Shown in pieces: positions 11,561 to 21,899 of a stretch of DNA of 64,000 nt; the first letter of the stretch is position 1, and every line of letters begins with the position of its first letter. The notes under the pieces were generated by a model. The model worked only from the letters and a program-made list of their open reading frames with translations, had not been told where the DNA came from and made no database searches. The stretch is from Astrothelium macrocarpum. Lineage: Eukaryota > Ascomycota > Dothideomycetes > Trypetheliales > Trypetheliaceae. The translations under genes were made by a program, and so were the position numbers. The stretch spans positions 1 to 64,000 of the forward strand of contig JAGEMR010000044.1 in assembly GCA_021030915.1 (NCBI GenBank), read 5' to 3'.

Positions 11561-11999
11561 TTTCACACCTAGCCCTCCATAATCTAGCCTGTAGTTAATA
11601 GTATAGCTGCTGTTTAATCCATTAATGACCGTCATCAATCTCAGTCCTGTGCACCGTTTGAAACAAAGAATAGCTTCACATATCTCTACGCTTATACAAA
11701 TGCAAAACTATACGAGAGTACAAAAAAATCTCTAACCTTAGTCTTAAAACAGCTGCTCTATAAATTACGAATATGTTATCTGTCGTAGCACCGTCGTGTC
11801 CTGTTATGCAAGTATCACTTCGTGTATACTATTGACGCCACAACTTAGCTATATCTAGCACTCTAGTCTAACGAGGCCAACTGCATTTTAGACAAGTTGT
11901 TGCGATAAACCACAGTAGTAGGATGCGATATATCCAGACAGCTCTCATATCTCCTACAGGCTCGTTTGTACAAATCTGTAGCTTCATCATACTGCTTGA

Positions 12000-13170
12000 G
12001 TGTGGCTAGAAGGCATGAAAGGCAGTATACGCTCGTCAGCGTGTCGGAATGCTCCTTGCCAAGCTACTTCTCATACCCGGTCAGTGTTTGTCGGTTCATT
12101 GTCTCAGCTTCCTCATATTTGCCTTGGTATTGTAGCACTGATGCCAGATCGCTCATACTCGTCAATGTGTCCGGATATTCTTTACCAAGCTGCTTCTCTC
12201 TCTGTGCCAGTGTTTGTCGGTTCATTGTCTCAGCTTCCTCATATTTGCCTTGGTATTATAGCACCAATGCCAGATTGCTCATACTCGTCAGTGTGTCCGG
12301 ATATTCTTTACCAAGCTGCTTCTCTCTCTGTGCCAGTGTTTGTCGGTTCATTGTCTCAGCTTCCTCATATTTGCCTTGGTATTGCAGCATCAATGCCAGA
12401 TTGCTCATACTCGTCAATGTGTTAGAATGCNNNNNNNNNNNNNNNNNNNNNNNNNNNNNNNNNNNNNNNNNNNNNNNNNNNNNNNNNNNNNNNNNNNNNN
12501 NNNNNNNNNNNNNNNNNNNNNNNNNNNNNNTATGCCAGTGTTTGTCGGTTCATTATCTCAGCTTTCTTATATTTGCCTTGGTATTATAGCACCAATGCCA
12601 GATTGCTTATACTCGTCAATGTGTCAGGATGCTCTTTACCAACCTGCCTCTCACTCTGTGCCAGTACTTGTCGGTTCATTATCTCAGCTTCCTCATATTT
12701 GCCTTGGTATTATAACACTAATACCAGATTGCTCATACTCGTCAATGTGTCAAAATGCTCTTTACCAACCTGCCTCTCACTTTGTGCCAGTACTTGTCGG
12801 TTTATTATCTCAGCTTCCTCATATTTGCCTTGGTATTATAACACTAATACCAGATTGCTTATACTCGTCAATGTGTCAAAATGCTCTTTACCAACCTGCC
12901 TCTCACTCTGTGCCAGTGTTTGTCGGTTCATTATCTCAGCTTCCTCATATTTGCCTTGGTATTGCAGCATCAATGCCAGATTGCTCATACTCGTCAATGT
13001 GTTAGAATGCTCTTTACCAAGCTGCTTCTCATACCCCGCCAGTGCTTGTCGGTTCATTGTCTTAGCTTCCTCATATTTGCCTTGGTATTGTAACACTAAT
13101 ACCAGATTGCTCATACTCATCAGTGTATCAGGATGCTCCTTGCCAAGATGTTTCTCTCTTGATGTCATCG
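12000..13170 (-). repeat. 126-bp TPR-coding tandem repeats (high internal identity)
   Basis: The phrase TTGTCGGTTCATTGTCTCAG recurs with a 126-bp period at about 12086, 12212, 12338, then (after the gap) 12541, 12667, 12793, 12919 and 13045, so there are at least nine 42-codon units. Units are about 90% or more identical. The gap breaks the register, so the true copy number is unknown. Confidence 0.92.
12431..12530. other. Assembly gap (100 N)
   Basis: Exactly 100 N inside the TPR tandem repeat. The round number indicates an unsized gap, probably collapsed repeats. Confidence 0.98.
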
Positions 13171-14794
13171 ATTTTCGCGCCATCTGTGTTGCCTGGGCAT
13201 ACAGGCCCTGCTCGGTCGTGTACCACGATGCGTTAAATAATATCTGCGCCCACCACCTTACTTCCTGCGTACCTGCTGGCTCCTGATGCACCAGTGTTTC
13301 GACATGTGGTAGAAGTGTGCGACACTGCGACCAATTCTCAAATGTCCCAGTCGGAAACTCCTGCGACAGCAGAGCGAGAAATTTCCGCCGCCATTGCTCT
13401 TCTCCACTAAAGGATTGTAGCCACGTTCTGGTAGTAAACTGCACCAATCGATGCATCTGAAAGACGTTGCCATCCAGATTTGTTGAAACCAGTGAATAGC
13501 TCCTCAACAAGTCCAGGTCATCTTCAAAATCATCATCGTCATCCTCATTCTTATCATTCCAGTTGTTATTCCTTATTTCATCTCTCGAATATCCTCGTAT
13601 AATAAATTCAGGAATCCCTTGCGGGTTGAAGAAGTTCATAAATGAGAGCAGATCGGCAGCGGACGACTTCTCGATCCGAATGTGCTCAAAGGATATCTGC
13701 CACGTAGCAAGAATCGAGTTAGATGCTTCCTCATCCCTTCGTAAATCTGTTGCTGCTTGACTCAGTAATTTCTCTCTCCTCTTATCATTCTTGTTCAGTT
13801 CTTGAGTATAGCTTATCACTGTTGTACGTGGCCATTGTTTATTGATATATGCAGCTGCTTGTATTATCGCCAGTGGCATACATCCAAGAACTGTTAGCAG
13901 CTCTGATGCGCAGTCTGCCAACGGATACAACAGCTTTTTCTCTAATAATTGGAGCCCCTGTTTCTGGTTTAGAGTATCAATCTGGATCACATCTCTGTCT
14001 CTACCTGCAAGCTGTACAGCCAGATCTCGATTTCGAGATGTGATGAGTAGCGACCCGTGTTGGCTTTGCGGGAGAAGACTCGCAAGCTTCTGTGGCTTCG
14101 CGGGCGTGCCGTCAATTGTCGCTCCTTGCTTATCTTGTCTGGTGGAGTTGAACACGTTTTCGTTATCGGCATTGTCGACAACGAGGAGCCATTGTCCACC
14201 AGCTTCGCTGCATAACCAGTTGTATACCAGTTGCAGCATGTCAATTGTAGAATTGTCCCGTCCTGATAGCCGTAGCACATCCGCAATATTCTTGTACGCC
14301 GCCTCAAACCTCACTGTGTTGCTCGCATGCACCCAGAACACCCATGTCTGTGGTGACTTCTTTCTGACCCGGTATGTGTATTCGATCGCAAGCTGAGATT
14401 TGCTGATATGAGTCGATCAGCAGAGCAGACGAGATACACGTTTGAATTTCACTTTGCTCACCCTACACCACCTAGACCAACGAGTGCAACACGACCGCCT
14501 GGTTGAGAGCAACGCTGGTCGATCTGCTCAAGAAGGTCACCACGGTCAACGTAATCGGGATCTTGTCGGAAGGGGACGGTGGTTTGGGGTTTTGATGCGG
14601 GCTGCGGAATGCTGGCTGGAGACCATCAGTTTCAAGGCTTCAAATATCCCTTCAAGCCCATTTAACTGACTTCCCGAGGTCGTTACGTTTCCATAGTATA
14701 CATCGCCATGGATAGTGCCTGCAAAGGTTTGAGCACCGTCTGTTGCGGACGTGCCGCTAATGTGTTGGAATTGCGATAGCGGAATGCTTGACAT

Positions 14795-15133
14795 CAGTGC
14801 CCGCCTTCGCTAATGTCGCTGAATTATCTCATTAAAACCCTCTAGCAGGATGTTGACCAGTTCTTCATCTAGAAATAATTTTGGACGGGTAATCCAGATG
14901 CGAACAGCAGGATTTGAGTAATGAATTATTGACGAATTCATTTCGATGCCATACTGCAGCTCAACTGTCTAGACTGCCGGTGGCTGACTTCCCGGCATAG
15001 CTGAAGGCTGACAGTCGATGAGAAAGGAAATGCCCTATCTGACTGCTCTCACAATTTTATAGTCAAGTTTGTTACGCGCTTACAACTTTGAACAGTCTTT
15101 AAGTCAACTATATCATATCAATTCATTTCTATA
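14795..15133. promoter_or_regulatory. Shared divergent promoter of the NLR/effector pair
   Basis: 339 bp separate the divergent start codons of the NLR (14794, minus) and the Helo-like gene (15134, plus). Co-regulation is inferred from geometry only; I recognise no factor site. Confidence 0.5.
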
Positions 15134-16119
15134 ATGGCAGAAGGGGTTGATGTAGCCGGTGTAATTGTGGGGATTACAATTGTAGCCATTCAAAGTGTAC
15201 AATTCCTTTCGATGACGATCGACAATATCAAAGACGTACCTGACACTATTCGCAATATTCAAATCGATTTGAAAGCCATCGAACCAATTCTACGAAATTT
15301 AGAAATCGCTTATCGAAGCGACACCAACCCCATCGATTTCAACACTGAGATCAAATTCGCCTTAGAGAACTGCGATAAGGCGTGTTCCGACTTCCGGGCC
15401 GTCCTTAAACACTGGATGAGACACTCTTCTGAAGAGAAGACATTCTGAATAGATCGATGAAGAGTGGGTCTCTTCGGACAGGAACGGATCAAGACGTTTA
15501 AGGGACGGCTGAATGACTATAAGAATACTTTAAATGTAATACTATCAACAGCTACCATGTAAACGTCGTCTTCTATGCTCAAACATTATTTATGTGTAAC
15601 TACAGTCGACTGATACATTATTACAGCATCACAACGACCCGCCAGGTAGGCTTAATAAAAGAGATGAAAGATGTGATGCTGCAGCAAAATGAAAGTGTCA
15701 TTCAGAAAGAGATTGCCCAAGCAAATGTTCAGAAGACTGAGATAGAAAGCGCTTTGCAAGATCTGTCTATCCTTAACAACAATCCATTAGGTGAAGAGCC
15801 AGAACAGATTAGACAGGAGCTTGTGCAGGAGATATGGCAACAGCGGGCATCTAATCATGCGCTCCGGCAGATTTGCGAGGCAGCAGCTTCGAGGACGGTC
15901 TATGAGCGCACAGGACAGAATATCAGATTCGTCAAGGCGACCGATCAAAGCATTACAGTTGCTGGATATATTAATATTATGGGAGAAGAATCCAAGGTTA
16001 ACCAGGACATTTCAGATGTTACTGCGCACAACCGAAATTTTGTAAACGCTGGGGTCATCAAAAATCTTGACTTTCGGGATCTGTGCTCTGCTGCACCTTC
16101 CGACGTGTCGCAAGAGTAG
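15134..16119 (+). pseudogene. Helo-like domain effector with two C-terminal amyloid repeats, two nonsense codons
   Basis: Exons 15134-15558 and 15627-16119 (68-nt intron, phase fits) give 305 codons. Residues about 1-110 match the fungal Helo_like_N type (PF17111): a hydrophobic first helix (VDVAGVIVGITIVAIQSVQF) followed by amphipathic helices. Such domains act as membrane-targeting cell-death effectors. The C-terminus has two 20-residue imperfect repeats, R1 239-258 (QNIRFVKATDQSITVAGYIN) and R2 268-287 (QDISDVTAHNRNFVNAGVIK). They align without gaps to the motif of the adjacent NLR; Q, I, A and AG.I are invariant. This one-motif NLR plus two-repeat effector layout is that of HET-S/NWD2 (HRAM class). 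In-frame TGA codons at 15446-15448 and 15458-15460 stand where Trp (TGG) is expected, so the gene is probably dead unless these are errors. Confidence 0.82.
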
Positions 16120-16599
16120 GAGAAGATAATACTTTCGGCTATTTGCACCAATTTCATTTTCGTGCTGGGTGTATAGAGAGTATTTGTGTCGCTTCACGCA
16201 GGTGCAGATGCTCTCTTGCTGAGGCCAACGCGAAAAGTGGTATTTTAAAGAGAGCAGAAGCTCAACGGTCAAACAAATCTAAATAAACAGCAGCGTATAG
16301 CTCAAAATCCCCCTCTCGAGAATATTCGTTATTCTCACTCGTTTTCGGTGTCGTTGCGTTGAAAGACAAAGGCGGGTCTTCGTCATGTAGGGGCTTTCGC
16401 TTAACAGGGAGGGACGTTAGATTTAAATTTTTCTCGTGCCCTGGTACATTTTGACAAATAGAGATAAAGCTATTTTATTTCAAACAGTGTAGAGGATTGT
16501 GATTGACGATGGAAGCTTGGGGATTCAATAGCAGTAATACTATGCTACAGGCTAAACCCTGAAGGCCTAAGCCTGAATTAATTATTTCGAGTATTAGAG
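16120..16599. other. Intergenic, AT-rich; holds the extra TIR copy
   Basis: No supported coding sequence. Apart from the terminus copy at 16369-16417 I see only AT-rich sequence and short ORFs. Confidence 0.5.
16369..16417 (-). repeat. Extra copy of the TIR family 2 terminus
   Basis: The reverse complement starts ACGTCCCTCCCTGTTAAGCG, matching both other termini for about 45 bp and then diverging. TA follows at 16418-16419. It is an alternative right end for the element starting at 11071. Confidence 0.75.
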
Positions 16600-17093
16600 T
16601 TTAGCTAAGGTGCTAGGAGCGGCGACGTCTGGCAGAAATAAAATACCAAGCACGAGCAGATCAAAGTCCAGCTATACTATTTTCGGCTTTTCTGTACGGT
16701 CCGCAAATACAGCCTCGTCTTCCCCGCCTTTATCTATCAGGCGTTTAACAATGACAGACATACCCTTTGCTTCCAGAATTGATCAGATTGTTCGGTATCG
16801 GGTCTTTATATATCACTCTACAATTTGATAAACTTTGCGGCGAAATATATTCATATTTAGGTGAGTCCGAGGATATCCGAGTGAGACTCTTTTGCGAAGA
16901 CCAAAATAAATAACTGTATTTTATAATAAATAATACCTCGATAGTGAATTTTATTCCAGCAAATGCAAACGCTTAGCTCAAGATACCTTTTCCGAGGATA
17001 TCTATACATCTAGCTTATCATTGTTTTTGCTGTGTTTGAAGATGATGGCGGGGTTTCGCTTGACAGGGTCTTTCGCTTCGCAGGGAGGGACGT
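16600..17093 (-). repeat. Long inverted repeat, right arm (TIR family 2)
   Basis: Reverse complement of the left arm at 11071-11560, ending next to TA (17094-17095). It is AT-richer and more diverged than the terminal 45 bp. Confidence 0.85.
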
Positions 17094-17100
17094 TATAGAA

Positions 17101-17559
17101 TTATGTGGAAAACAAGTTGTTTTCGCTTGTAAAAGCTTCTTTCAATGGAGTAAGCGCCAACTGTGGAGGAGGACTCTCAAGTTCACCCTCTTCAAAACAC
17201 TCTTCATCGACCTCCGACTGAACTCCAATTGTGCTCTCTTGACGCTGTCTCGCAACTCTGGTCCGATCATGTCGTCGCGCGATGGGTTTTGATGACGGAT
17301 CGATGGACTTGACATTCATGAAGCGCTATATCCGAGTCAATGGGCAGTATTAGTACGGAGACTCAGTGGAACAGACTAATTGCTCTTGACTTGGCGGCCA
17401 AGAGGGACTCTCCTTCGATTTCCATTCGAACACCACGTCTTCATGTTCGATTAAGATGTAGACATTGGCTGGACATACGAGCGTTAACTGCTTCGCTTTC
17501 TCAAACACCGTCCGCCGTCGACGCTTAAAAGAGACCTCGGCCTTTCTTTCTGGATTCAT
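17101..17559 (-). CDS. Short MADS-box-like protein
   Basis: Exons 17559-17377 and 17325-17101 (51-nt intron GTCTGT..ATATAG with a perfect TACTAAT branch site) give 135 aa. Residues 4-50 fit a MADS-box: a basic KRRRRTVFEKAKQL helix, then hydrophobic strands (VYILIEHEDVVFEW). SPSWPPSQEQL follows, as in many small fungal MADS-like proteins. The acidic tail (EEGELESPPP) is probably disordered. The role would be DNA binding, but these solitary short versions are poorly understood. Its stop codon (17101-17103) lies eight bases from the right inverted-repeat border, so the insertion sits immediately 3' of the gene. Confidence 0.7.
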
Positions 17560-17750
17560 GTTTACCAAAAATATGATTATCACACAATGCACCTTATATA
17601 ACTTCTGATCTCTTGTTTCCGTTGTATGTCATTATTTAAAGTTATACTTAAACAATGATAGGCGCTTACTGACACACTTCTGGGTTGATCCTTCTGTTGC
17701 TGCTATATATATCACACTCATACCTCGAAATTCGCTCTATTTGTGTGTCC

Positions 17751-19315
17751 ATGGAAGTGCCTCAGGTATATGCGCTGGTCGCGTGCGGCATCGTTGTCAT
17801 TATTCTCATATCTCGCATTACACATATTCAGCCATGGCCTTTTTTGCAAAAGATTGCACATATTTTAGTCGAACACGTCTTCTAGCCCTATCTCTTCGAG
17901 CGGCTGCAACTGTTTAGACCAATCACTTGGGCTGAAATCGGCTTTCAAGTTTTGTACTGGGCCGGTACCCTGGTATGCAATCTCGTTGGGGTGCATAACA
18001 TCGCGGAAGCCGGGCAACGTGCAGCAACCCTATCGCTTATCAATTTGGTACCCCTCTTCTTGTCGCATCAGTTTGGGCTTGCGGCGGATGCGGCTGGGCT
18101 GCCATTACACACCATAATGCGACTCCATTTTACGGCCAGTATGATGGCAGTAGCACAAGCTATTGTCCATGTTGGTATACGATTATCCCAGCAGCCGCTT
18201 TTAACAATTTCACGTCATGGGGATCTGTATGCCCTGCTCGTACGTTCAGATCCGTTCTGTTTGTGTTTGAATAGCTGATAACCCAAGTCTTCCGTATTTT
18301 TAGGCTTCCTCGTACTCGGCCCTCTGGGACGCAAATACTACTTCGAGCTCTCCAAGGTAACCCACTTTGCCGCAGCTATAGTACTCCTTTCATTTCTTTG
18401 GATTCACACACGCTCCACTTCCTCGCAATATTACGTTCTCGCCTCCTTCGTGGCTTTCGCACTTTGTGCAATCATTCACAAGACCCTCCTTGTCATACAA
18501 AATTGGTCCAGTCGGCCTAGATGTCGATTTGGGCGAGAGTTGAGCGCAGTCAACATCGAGATCCAACTCTCTCATGGAGTAAAGGTACATGCTGGTCAGT
18601 ACATTAAAATCACTATTCCCGGTCTATCACTATGGTCCTGGACTCAAAGTCATCCATTCATGATTATTTGGTGGCAAGATGTCTCCGATGGCCGCGCCAA
18701 GAAATTGTATCTCTTAGGAAAGCGGGGTACCAACTTCATGGAGATAATTTCCAATCAATGCAATAAGAGAAATCCCAATTTCAACATCCGGAACTTTGTG
18801 ACAGCCACCACGGATATAAGTGAAAATAACACGTCAGAATTCCCGGACATTACAGACACATGGGAATATGTTACAAAAGAGAAATATCGAGCCATTCTAG
18901 ACGGCCCATATGGGATACCTCTCAACCTTCATAACTTTAGTCATGTTATCATGATTGCGACAGGAATTGGTATTGCTGCTCAACTTCCTTACTTGAAAGA
19001 GTTGATCGAATATATCGCACAAAAGAAAGCTGTTACTCGCCGAATTTCCCTCCACTGGAGATTGAGCAATTTAGACGATAATTGGGTGAAATATTGGTTG
19101 AATTATTTGTTATTGCTTGATAAACAACATGTAAGTACCAAAACTCAATATTTTAAAAGATTGCTAAAGACTTTAGAATTTCTGCATTACAATTTATTGT
19201 CAAAATTATCAGTTTCAGGAGGATCGGCTTGGAGAACGAATATTGCAATGTCAAAATATGAATTTAAATCAGATTTTTGATCTTGAAAATGTTACAAATA
19301 AAATCGCAATTACAG
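17751..19315 (+). pseudogene. Ferric/cupric reductase transmembrane component, 3'-truncated, one nonsense codon
   Basis: FRE-family proteins pass electrons from NADPH through FAD and two haems across the membrane to reduce Fe(III) or Cu(II) for uptake. Coding pieces: 17751 to about 18258, 18304-19130 and 19219-19315. Two His-x13-His haem pairs are visible (LHFTASMMAVAQAIVH and THFAAAIVLLSFLWIH). So are the FAD-site HPFMI, GPYG, and the NADPH-site ATGIGIAAQLPYL. In-frame TAG at 17883-17885 (after VEHVF) probably replaced CAG. The donor of intron 1 is uncertain (GTACGT at 18240 breaks phase; GTTTGT at 18259 keeps it). The C-terminal NAD-binding end of the family is missing; coding sequence peters out before the AT-rich DNA and minisatellite at 19.5 kb. 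Confidence 0.8.
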
Positions 19316-19597
19316 GTGCGTATAACTCCTAATAAATTTTAGTGAATAATTGTTTATAAATACTAGTTTCAAGCAGTCAAACTCTTCGGTATCAAATCCA
19401 AACTACATTATCTAAAAACTATCGTACCAATATTTGTTTGTTTCCTCTAGTATTTCAACCAGATTAATAGAGAAATAAAATATATCAACTAATTTATATC
19501 AATTCCATATCTAATGTGAATAAAAATGTGAATTTTATATCTAATAGCTTTACAATCCTATTTTTCTTTTGCTCTGTTTATTCTCTCCATACTCTGT

Positions 19598-20095
19598 CTA
19601 CGGATTCATTCATCTCTCTACGGATTCATTTCCCTACGGATTCTCCCCCTTTGTCCCCCTACGGATTCCTTTGTCCCCCTACGGATTCTTTTGTCCCCCT
19701 ACGGATTCTTTCCAACATCTCCCTACGGATTCTCTCCCCTGATTCTTTTATCCCCCTACGGATTCTTTTGTATCCAACATCTCCCTACGGATTCTCTCAA
19801 CATCTCCCTAGGGATTTATCTCCCTAGGGATTCCCCCCCTGTGGATTCTTTTGTCCCCCTACGGATTCTTTCCAACATCTCCCTACGGATTCTCTCCAAC
19901 ATCTCCCTAGGGATTCCCCCTCCCTACGGATTCATCTTTCTACGGATTTTCCCCCTGCGGATTCTTTTGTCCCCCTACGGATTCTTTTGTCCCCCTACGG
20001 ATTCTTTCCAACATCTCCCTACGGATTCTCCAACATCTCCCTAGGGATTTCCCCTCCCTACGGATTCATCGAATTCATCTCCCTACGGAGTCCCT
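19598..20095. repeat. CCCTACGGATTC minisatellite
   Basis: About 18 copies of CTACGGA, most extending to CCCTACGGATTC, plus variants (CTAGGGA, CTGCGGA, CTGTGGA), are spaced irregularly by 14-27 bp. The spacers are pyrimidine-only (TTTTGTCCCC, TTTCCAACATCT, CTCTC). The + strand is strongly C/T-biased. ORFs reading SPYGF or PTDS repeats are by-products. The spacing is too irregular and the spacers too simple for a CRISPR array. Confidence 0.93.
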
Positions 20096-20927
20096 CTTCT
20101 CCCTCTAACAGAAACTAAAGCATTGATAAGCGATATAGTTCCTCGGGTGGTGTCTTTCTATGCCCACCTTCATAATTCTGACCAATATCCGTCTCGTATG
20201 GATTCGGTCTCCACAGATTCCGAGGGTTCACGTAATTTTGCAAGAGCTTGTGAAAACCGACGCCATCTTTTCCGGTAATTATAACAAATATTATGAATAA
20301 TCTCTTTGAGATCCATATTTGATGAACTGGGAATAGATTAGCATCCAACAGATACATATTTGAAACGTCATACTCAATTAATGATTGTTGGATTGGAGAA
20401 ACAAAAATTTGAATCTTTCAGTTCCGTTGGAGATGACAGAAAACGACTGATATGACCGTGTTTTAAAGTTGAGAATGTGGCACATACTCGGCCCCTAATG
20501 ACTGTGCCATATTTGATGGACCAATGCATGTCATTTTTAAGAACCTCACATCGATCATGGATATCGATCCTTTGTAAGCGCCTTCTTCACGTTCGTCGTG
20601 AACCAATCGGTTGAAGACACCAGCCCGAAGAATGCGATGCTTAGTTGCTCTGACCTACACCATAATCGGACCCTATACCAGGAAAATGATAGACCGGCCC
20701 AACACAACCTTGAAGAAGGTCCTTGTTATGATAAATCATACATTAGCTTAAACTGCAGTCATGTGGCAAATGAGGCTTAATTAAGAAAAGGATTCCTTTT
20801 ACCAATCTTCAACGAGCAGGACTCCAGCGTCAACGTATACAAATACCTTTGGTCGCGTCATAGGATATAGCAGATATCGTTCACTGAATTGTACCACTTC
20901 TATTCAAAAACAGTTTCGAGCATAACC
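20096..20927. other. Intergenic
   Basis: Short overlapping ORFs only (20115-20357 minus, 20598-20780 plus), none recognisable. Confidence 0.5.
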
Positions 20928-21593
20928 ATGCCAAGTATATGTGCAAACTCCGGCAATCTAGCCTTTGTTCAACAACAGCTGGCTAGTCTCAGCGATGCAG
21001 TATCCGAAAACTTGACCAATATAATCGAATCTCTTCGAATCAAGGTCGAGGAGTTTTACCAACAGAACGCGACTGTGATGCAGACACTTGAAAATCTTCA
21101 GGGCCAATCATATGGCCCCTCCAATGATCAGTCAGTGGTCCTTTTGAACCGACGACTGGACGCGTTACACGGAGTTGTAGCTGGGGAGATCAGTCATCGT
21201 GAGGAGATTGAAGCACAGATCAAAGAATTACATGCTTGTTTCAATTGGATTCAATAAGCCATTAGCTCGGATAGACGGAATTTACAGGCTCTGTCTAAGA
21301 ATGTACAGACCGCGCAGACCACACAGACTTCGCAGAGCCCGACCTTGAGTGAGCTTCACACCAACGTAAATCAGAAATTCCAAATACTCAAATTTGACAT
21401 GAAAAGGGCGAAAGAAGACCAGAACAAAAAGATAAAGGCAATTGAAGAAGGCTCAAATAAGAATTTTCAAGACTGCTATCAAGACCTGGCCGCGTTCAAA
21501 GCCGACATAAACACCGTTGTTACTGAATTATTTGCAGACCATCAAAAATTGAGGGGGGAGATGGTCGCAAATCAAGATATGATGAGCACTTGA
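20928..21593 (+). pseudogene. Coiled-coil protein with one in-frame stop
   Basis: A single frame from ATG 20928 to the stop at 21593 is broken only by TAA at 21255-21257 (after CFNWIQ). The product (about 221 residues with readthrough) is predicted helical and rich in coiled-coil segments (VQQQLASLSDAVSENLTNII, KFDMKRAKEDQNKKIKAIEE). I recognise no family. It may be a pseudogene, or two short proteins, or the stop may be an error. Function unknown. Confidence 0.5.
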
Positions 21594-21899
21594 TTAGTTT
21601 ATTTGTACTTCTTATCGCTAGAATGAACTTGTTTCGTCTTTTTACTCCAGCTATATAAAGTCAGATGCTATATTCTTCCACTATATCAAATGACTTTGCT
21701 CTCACCATGTGTTTGTTCTTAATTTTCACCCGCCGCAGGCAATTTGGACCAATTCCTAGCGACCCTGAGATTCCGCCGAGCGGGCGTTTGACACGCTTAA
21801 CCAAAGATATTGCCACGTCAAAGCTTGGAAAACTCGGACGCAATCCTCCACCATACTCTGACAATCAAAACATTGGGAATATCACATCTACCCACTTGC
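21594..21899. other. Intergenic
   Basis: Overlapping unsupported ORFs on both strands (21661-21864 minus, 21665-21991 plus). Nothing recognised. Confidence 0.45.

Larger units (their letters stand above)
11863..14794 (-). pseudogene. NB-ARC-TPR NLR receptor with N-terminal amyloid motif, nonsense codons in TPR array
   Basis: Inferred exons: 14794-14687, 14601-14462 and 14402-11863 (introns of 85 and 59 nt, both in phase). Exon 1 (36 aa) holds an amyloid-type motif, residues 10-29: QHISGTSATDGAQTFAGTIH. Exons 2-3 hold NB-ARC: P-loop GLGGVGKS (split by intron 2), Walker B WLLVVDNAD, sensor LLITSRNRD, CMPLA, and an MHD-like MHRLVQF. The C-terminal part is an array of 42-aa kinesin-light-chain-like TPRs, ending near NNLSKMQLASLD and the stop at 11863-11865. 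The stretch from the start to 12839 is open. After that, four repeats carry TAA where others have CAA (12836, 12710, 12584, 12256), and a 100-N gap interrupts the array. NLRs of this class sense a ligand, oligomerise and template amyloid folding of a partner effector. The partner is transcribed divergently at 15134. Confidence 0.85.
11071..17093. mobile_element. Candidate 6.0-kb TIR element carrying an NLR/effector pair
   Basis: The left border (TA at 11069-11070) begins ACGTCCCTCCCTACGAAGCG. The right border (TA at 17094-17095) is its inverted copy, ACGTCCCTCCCTGCGAAGCG read inward. The similarity continues by eye for about 450-490 bp on each side (roughly 75% identical). The first about 45 bp is nearly perfect. 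Inside are the NB-ARC-TPR NLR and its Helo-like partner. I see no transposase. A third copy of the terminus, in the right-end orientation, ends at 16417 (TA at 16418-16419). The true element may therefore be 11071-16417 (5.35 kb), with a separate left-end fragment at about 16600-17093. The TA flanks suggest a Tc1/mariner/pogo-type origin. Confidence 0.55.

Noticed and set aside
11966..13286. Long open frames on the + strand across 12.0-13.3 kb (repeats of SQLPHICLGI or RFIVSASSYLPWYC)
   Set aside because: They are antisense to the TPR repeats and repeat only because the TPR units do. The minus-strand frame matches NB-ARC-TPR proteins.
14602..14686. Frameshift in the NLR 1 N-terminal region
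   Set aside because: An 85-nt intron (GTAACG..CCGCAG, CTGAT branch site) joins the frames in phase, so a frameshift is unnecessary; RNA evidence would decide.
19516..20044. Pro/Tyr/Gly-rich ORFs in the minisatellite
   Set aside because: Direct translation of the CTACGGATTC repeat in two frames; no start context or homologue.
19598..20095. CRISPR array
   Set aside because: Repeats are 7-12 bp with irregular pyrimidine spacers, in a eukaryotic genome; no cas genes.
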